Position numbers and translations under genes: made by a program. This document shows positions 13,762 to 16,743 of a stretch of DNA of 16,743 nucleotides, piece by piece. The notes beneath the pieces are model-generated. The model searched no databases and was not told the origin of the DNA. It worked only from the letters and a program-made list of their open reading frames with translations. Position 1 is the stretch's first letter. Each line of letters opens with the position of its first letter. Origin of the DNA: an uncultured Flavobacteriales bacterium (GTDB lineage Bacteria; Bacteroidota; Bacteroidia; Flavobacteriales_D; Sanyastnellaceae); NCBI GenBank assembly GCA_937967465.1, contig CALBSW010000003.1, forward strand, positions 1-16,743, read 5' to 3'.

Positions 13762-16743
13762 TCACTCGCTGACGAGGAGCTTCTTCACGGTCACGTAGTC
13801 GTTGCTGGACATCCGGATCTGGTACATGCCGCTCGACAAGTTCGTGGCGTCGATGTCAAGGACGTACTGGACATCCTCGCTGGCGTTGCCGTCGAACAAC
13901 TCAGCGACGTAGCCACCGCCCATGGTGTACAGGTCGATGCGCAAGCGCATGTTGTTGGACACCACAAACCCGAGTTGGGAGATGTCGTTGGTCGGGTTCG
14001 GCTGCAGGCCCGTGATGCGGATCGGATCCTTCAAGCTGCTCGTGCCAGCCGTGATGTCCACCGGCGTGTGGCCGCTGACCGTGCTGTTGGCACTGTTGCC
14101 GAACTCACCCGTACCGAGGTCGGTGTAGCTGAATCCGTTGCTGTTGCCGCAGTCGTCCACGACCGTGTAGTCGTAGTCGATCTGCCAGCCGAGGCAGCAA
14201 TCGAGGTCGAAGAAGATGTCACCGCTGGAGGCCATGCCACCCTGGCTTGCGCCATCGAGCACGTACTCACCGGTCCAGAAGAACCAGGCGCTGGCACCGT
14301 AGTTCTCGTTCTTGTTGTTGGCACCCTCACCCACCTGCAGGCCGTAGTAGGCATTCAGCGGCTGGTGCTGGAGCGTGAACTCGGATCCTGCGAAGCGTCC
14401 CGTACCGCTCATGGTACCGTCGGCCATCACGTAGTAAATCCACTCGGTCCAGATCTCGAGACCTGGGAAGATCTCAGCACAATCCTTCTTGTAGTTGTGC
14501 AGACCCGGGAGGGCGAGCCACTCGTTCCAGTCGTGGCCGCCTTCGTAAGTGGCCTCGAAGATGAATCCGGCGTCGCCGGCCTCATTCACCGTCTCGAGCA
14601 CGATGTGCATGGTGCTGTCCTCCATGATCTCCACGATGCTGCTGCCACCGTCCGCGAGGACGAAGGACTCACCACCGGCGAAGTTGAAGAGGCGAATGGC
14701 TTCCGGTGCGCGGTCGTCACAGGTCTCGCCGTTGGCGATGGCCTCGACCGTGCTCGGCATGCAGTAGTTGGCAATGCCATCCGTCGGGACGTAACCCATG
14801 GTGTCGGCCTCGAGGGTCAACGCCACCTCGCTGTCACAGTTCTCGATGTAGGACGGCGCGCAGGCCTCCGGAATCTGCGTGAAGTCGAAGATGTCGTTGA
14901 CGCCGTTGCCATTGTCATCGGCACAGGTGTACTCCACCGTCTCGCCGTTCTCGATGTCACAGGTCGCAGTGAACTGCGGCGCAATGGTGTCGAGCACCAC
15001 GATGTACTGGGAAGCGTATGCCGTGTCCTCGTTGCCGCAATCGTCCGTGACGGTTGAGGTCCAGAGGCGGGACACCACGTAGCTGCCCTCGATGGTGGCA
15101 TCATCGCCCTCGCAACCATCGCCGATCGGTGCGGTGAAGAGCTGTGCGTTGGCACCGTCACCCTGCGGGAAGACCTGGGTGAAGAGCTGTCCGCTGATGA
15201 TGCCGTCCGTAGTCAGCTGGGCCACGAGCACGCGGCGGTCTGCCGGGGCGTTGCCGTTGCTGTCTCCGTTCAAGGCGAACCAAGCGCCACCGAACTGTCC
15301 ATTGAGCACCACGTCTCCTCCGTTCTCGAAGGTGGCGGTCCAACTGTTGCCGGCGATGTTGATGGCGCCTTCACCCGCTCCGGCGTCCGGCTGCTCATCG
15401 AGACCGATGGTCACGTAGCTGTCGTACTCGAGCTCCGGGAAGGAACCGTAGAGGATCGGGTTCAAGGTGTTCGGCGTGGCCGCGCCCAGCGGGTGCTGGT
15501 AGAAGCCCGTCGTGGAGCGCAGCTGGGTGCTGAACTGACCCTCACCGCTGATGGAGCTCAAGAAGTCTCCTTCAGCCGGCAGGACAGCGTAGACGCGGTA
15601 GGTGCTCATGCCGGCGAGGTCGCCAGCAGTGTGCTCCGCCACCGTCTCGATCTCCACGGACACCTCTCCGAAGAGGGCGCCGAAGCTGGCTGCATTGTCC
15701 TCGTAGGTCACCGTAGCGGCCACGTCGCTGTCGCAGTTGTCGCTGGTCTCCGGCATCGGCATCGCGGCCGGCGTGAGGTCAGCATAGCAATCCAGATCGA
15801 GGTAGAGCGTGTCCGTCGGCAGGTTCGGGAACGTCTGCGTCGGTGCGATCTCGTCGTTGACGGTGATGTTCTGGTCGCAGGAAGCGCTGTGGCTGTTGCC
15901 GCAGTCGTCCGTAGCCGTGGCCGTGAACGTCCGCACGAAGGTGTAGGAACCGTCGAGCTGATCGTCGTCACCGGTGCAGGTGTACGTCGGCGCGCCATCC
16001 ACGTAGCTGACTTCAATCGTGACGTTGAGGTCACAGTTGTCCGTGCCGGAGCCCGTGGCCATGCCGAGGGCGTCGGTCGTGAGGTCAGCCTCACAGTTGG
16101 CATCCAGGGACACCGTAGCGTCCGCCGGGCAGGTGATGCTGGCCACCGGAGCGATGGTGTCTTCCACCACGATCAGTTGATCGCAAGAGATGGAATCCTC
16201 GTTGCCACAATCGTCCTCACCCGTTGCCGTCCACGTCCGGATGAACTCGTATCCGCTCGTGCCGCAGGTGTAGGTCGGAGAACCGTCCGTGTACTCGTAG
16301 GTCACGGTCACATCGGTGTCGCAGTCGTCCGTCGCCGTGGCGAAGGCGCTGCCGGTGATGCTCGGATCCACGTCCGTTGCACAGTCTGCATCGAGGTAAA
16401 CCGTAGCCGTGTCCGGGCAGGTGATCTCCAACGTCGGTGCCGTGAGGTCGAACGTGTTGATGCGCTGGGTGCAAGACTCGATGGTCGTGTTTCCGTTGCA
16501 ATCCACCGCCGTCACCGTGAAGGTGCGGGTGAAGTTGTAGCTGCCCTCCGGGGTGTCATCCACACCGAATGGGGAGCAATCGAACTCCACTTCGTCCTCG
16601 TAGACGTAGCTCACATCCACGATGTCGTCACAGTTGTCAGACACAGCCCACTGCACCTCTCCGAGGGCTTCCAGGCTCGTATCGACATCTGCGAAGCAGA
16701 CATTGAAGAGGTTGGCGCCTGCCGGGCAGTCGAGGGTCAGCAT
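13762..16743 (-). CDS. Giant cysteine-rich repeat surface protein, C-terminal part, with T9SS type A sorting domain (partial)
   Basis: This gene is open to the window edge: its N-terminus lies beyond 16743, and the Met at the edge is internal because it is in mid-repeat. The visible 993 residues hold HYR-like repeats of about 100 residues with the pattern IAP...CP-DATV-LDA-C-AD...DNCD-DVT-TY-DG-PTYTC...GSY-F-RT-TATA-DDCGN...SCDQ-I-V-D. Two unrelated modules interrupt the fourth and fifth visible repeats (residues about 357-535 and 662-851). Residues about 906-993 (DPIRITGLQPNPTNDISQLGFVVSNNMRLRIDLYTMGGGYVAELF...LDIDATNLSSGMYQIRM-SSNDYVTVKKLLVSE) are a textbook type A sorting domain, so the protein is exported by the T9SS and surface-anchored. 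The many paired cysteines suggest disulfide-stabilised repeats. An adhesin or structural role is inferred. A terminator follows the stop. Confidence 0.93.
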   Translation of the reverse strand: MLTLDCPAGANLFNVCFADVDTSLEALGEVQWAVSDNCDDIVDVSYVYEDEVEFDCSPFGVDDTPEGSYNFTRTFTVTAVDCNGNTTIESCTQRINTFDLTAPTLEITCPDTATVYLDADCATDVDPSITGSAFATATDDCDTDVTVTYEYTDGSPTYTCGTSGYEFIRTWTATGEDDCGNEDSISCDQLIVVEDTIAPVASITCPADATVSLDANCEADLTTDALGMATGSGTDNCDLNVTIEVSYVDGAPTYTCTGDDDQLDGSYTFVRTFTATATDDCGNSHSASCDQNITVNDEIAPTQTFPNLPTDTLYLDLDCYADLTPAAMPMPETSDNCDSDVAATVTYEDNAASFGALFGEVSVEIETVAEHTAGDLAGMSTYRVYAVLPAEGDFLSSISGEGQFSTQLRSTTGFYQHPLGAATPNTLNPILYGSFPELEYDSYVTIGLDEQPDAGAGEGAINIAGNSWTATFENGGDVVLNGQFGGAWFALNGDSNGNAPADRRVLVAQLTTDGIISGQLFTQVFPQGDGANAQLFTAPIGDGCEGDDATIEGSYVVSRLWTSTVTDDCGNEDTAYASQYIVVLDTIAPQFTATCDIENGETVEYTCADDNGNGVNDIFDFTQIPEACAPSYIENCDSEVALTLEADTMGYVPTDGIANYCMPSTVEAIANGETCDDRAPEAIRLFNFAGGESFVLADGGSSIVEIMEDSTMHIVLETVNEAGDAGFIFEATYEGGHDWNEWLALPGLHNYKKDCAEIFPGLEIWTEWIYYVMADGTMSGTGRFAGSEFTLQHQPLNAYYGLQVGEGANNKNENYGASAWFFWTGEYVLDGASQGGMASSGDIFFDLDCCLGWQIDYDYTVVDDCGNSNGFSYTDLGTGEFGNSANSTVSGHTPVDITAGTSSLKDPIRITGLQPNPTNDISQLGFVVSNNMRLRIDLYTMGGGYVAELFDGNASEDVQYVLDIDATNLSSGMYQIRMSSNDYVTVKKLLVSE
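14191..14760 (-). other. Second nested module in the giant protein
   Basis: Residues about 662-851 (APEAIRLFNFAGGESF...GGHDWNEWLALPGLHNYKKDC...WTEWIYYVMADGTMSGTGRFAGSEFTLQHQP...YGLQVGEGANNKNENYGASAWFFWTGEY...SGDIFFDLDCC) are aromatic- and glycine-rich and differ from the flanking repeats. The repeat sequence resumes right afterwards with YDYTVVDDCGN. No named family is recognised. Confidence 0.65.
15139..15675 (-). other. Nested copy of the shared 'YAVL/ATPN/TTDGxISG' module
   Basis: Residues about 357-535 of the giant protein are homologous to residues about 28-190 of the small T9SS protein encoded at 1966-2829. The host repeat stops at TVTYEDNAAS and resumes with TIEGSYVVSRLWTSTVTDDCGN, so the module sits inside one repeat and not between two. 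Confidence 0.78.

Larger units (their letters stand above)
14104..16449 (-). repeat. HYR-like repeats, two of them split by nested modules
   Basis: Four consecutive repeats of the giant protein are covered: residues about 99-195, 196-296, 297-350 plus 536-588, and 589-661 plus 852-880. Each runs from (D)TIAP through DNCD/ENCD to DDCGN. The DDCGN-coding sequence recurs almost unchanged on the + strand as GTTGCCGCAGTCGTC at about 14140 and 15896, with single-base variants at about 15033 and 16201. Confidence 0.8.

Noticed and set aside
13723..15057. 444-codon frame on the + strand opposite the giant protein
   Set aside because: The leftward frame carries clear repeats and a sorting domain; this frame is a shadow produced by the repeated GC-rich codons.

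Overview
The window looks like a chromosomal segment of a GC-rich member of the Bacteroidota, probably a marine Flavobacteriales-type lineage (inference). The evidence is a set of signal-peptide proteins carrying type IX secretion (T9SS) C-terminal sorting domains: type A at the ends of three proteins, one of them degenerate, and a type B 'gliding-motility' domain on a fourth. Shine-Dalgarno sequences are poor or absent, and the housekeeping genes (lpdA, xseA, xseB) are of ordinary bacterial type. The final gene runs off the right edge. I see no mobile element, CRISPR array, tRNA or rRNA. No gene-free stretch exceeds 300 bases; the longest is 13485-13761.

Layout: lpdA (+) occupies 53-1441 and meets the next gene through a strong bidirectional terminator hairpin. 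Three leftward transcription units follow. Unit B (3230 to 1512) encodes an OB-fold membrane-anchored protein, a small T9SS protein overlapping it at TGATG, and a two-helix membrane protein. Unit A (5479 to 3425) encodes a CxxCH-bearing T9SS protein, an NTF2-like lipoprotein overlapping it at ATGA, and an outer-membrane beta-barrel protein. A rightward Dps-like gene (5642-6175) diverges from unit A. Unit C (13484 to 6203) encodes XseA, XseB, a secreted vanadium-haloperoxidase/PAP2-type enzyme with a dockerin-like tail, and a 1108-residue repeat protein with a type B sorting domain; the last two may have their own promoter. The right end (13762-16743) is the C-terminal 993 residues of a giant cysteine-rich repeat protein with a type A sorting domain and its own terminator.

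The most interesting signal is regulatory. Units A, B and C each carry upstream a pair of imperfect palindromes of the form TGAC-N4-GTCA, spaced exactly 22 bp apart and in the same orientation and order (strong ATGAC-N4-GTCAT first, weaker copy nearer the gene). In units B and C the pair is followed by a shared 11-mer (GGTTTTGGTTT) and a hairpin with a related loop, about 30-40 nt before the start codon. This looks like one undescribed regulon with a conserved leader or small RNA element.

The second signal is a protein module of about 165 residues. It forms most of the small T9SS protein at 1966-2829 and also sits nested inside a repeat of the giant protein at 13762-16743. A second, different module is nested at the equivalent point of the next repeat. 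The Dps-like protein also appears to have lost its ferroxidase residues.
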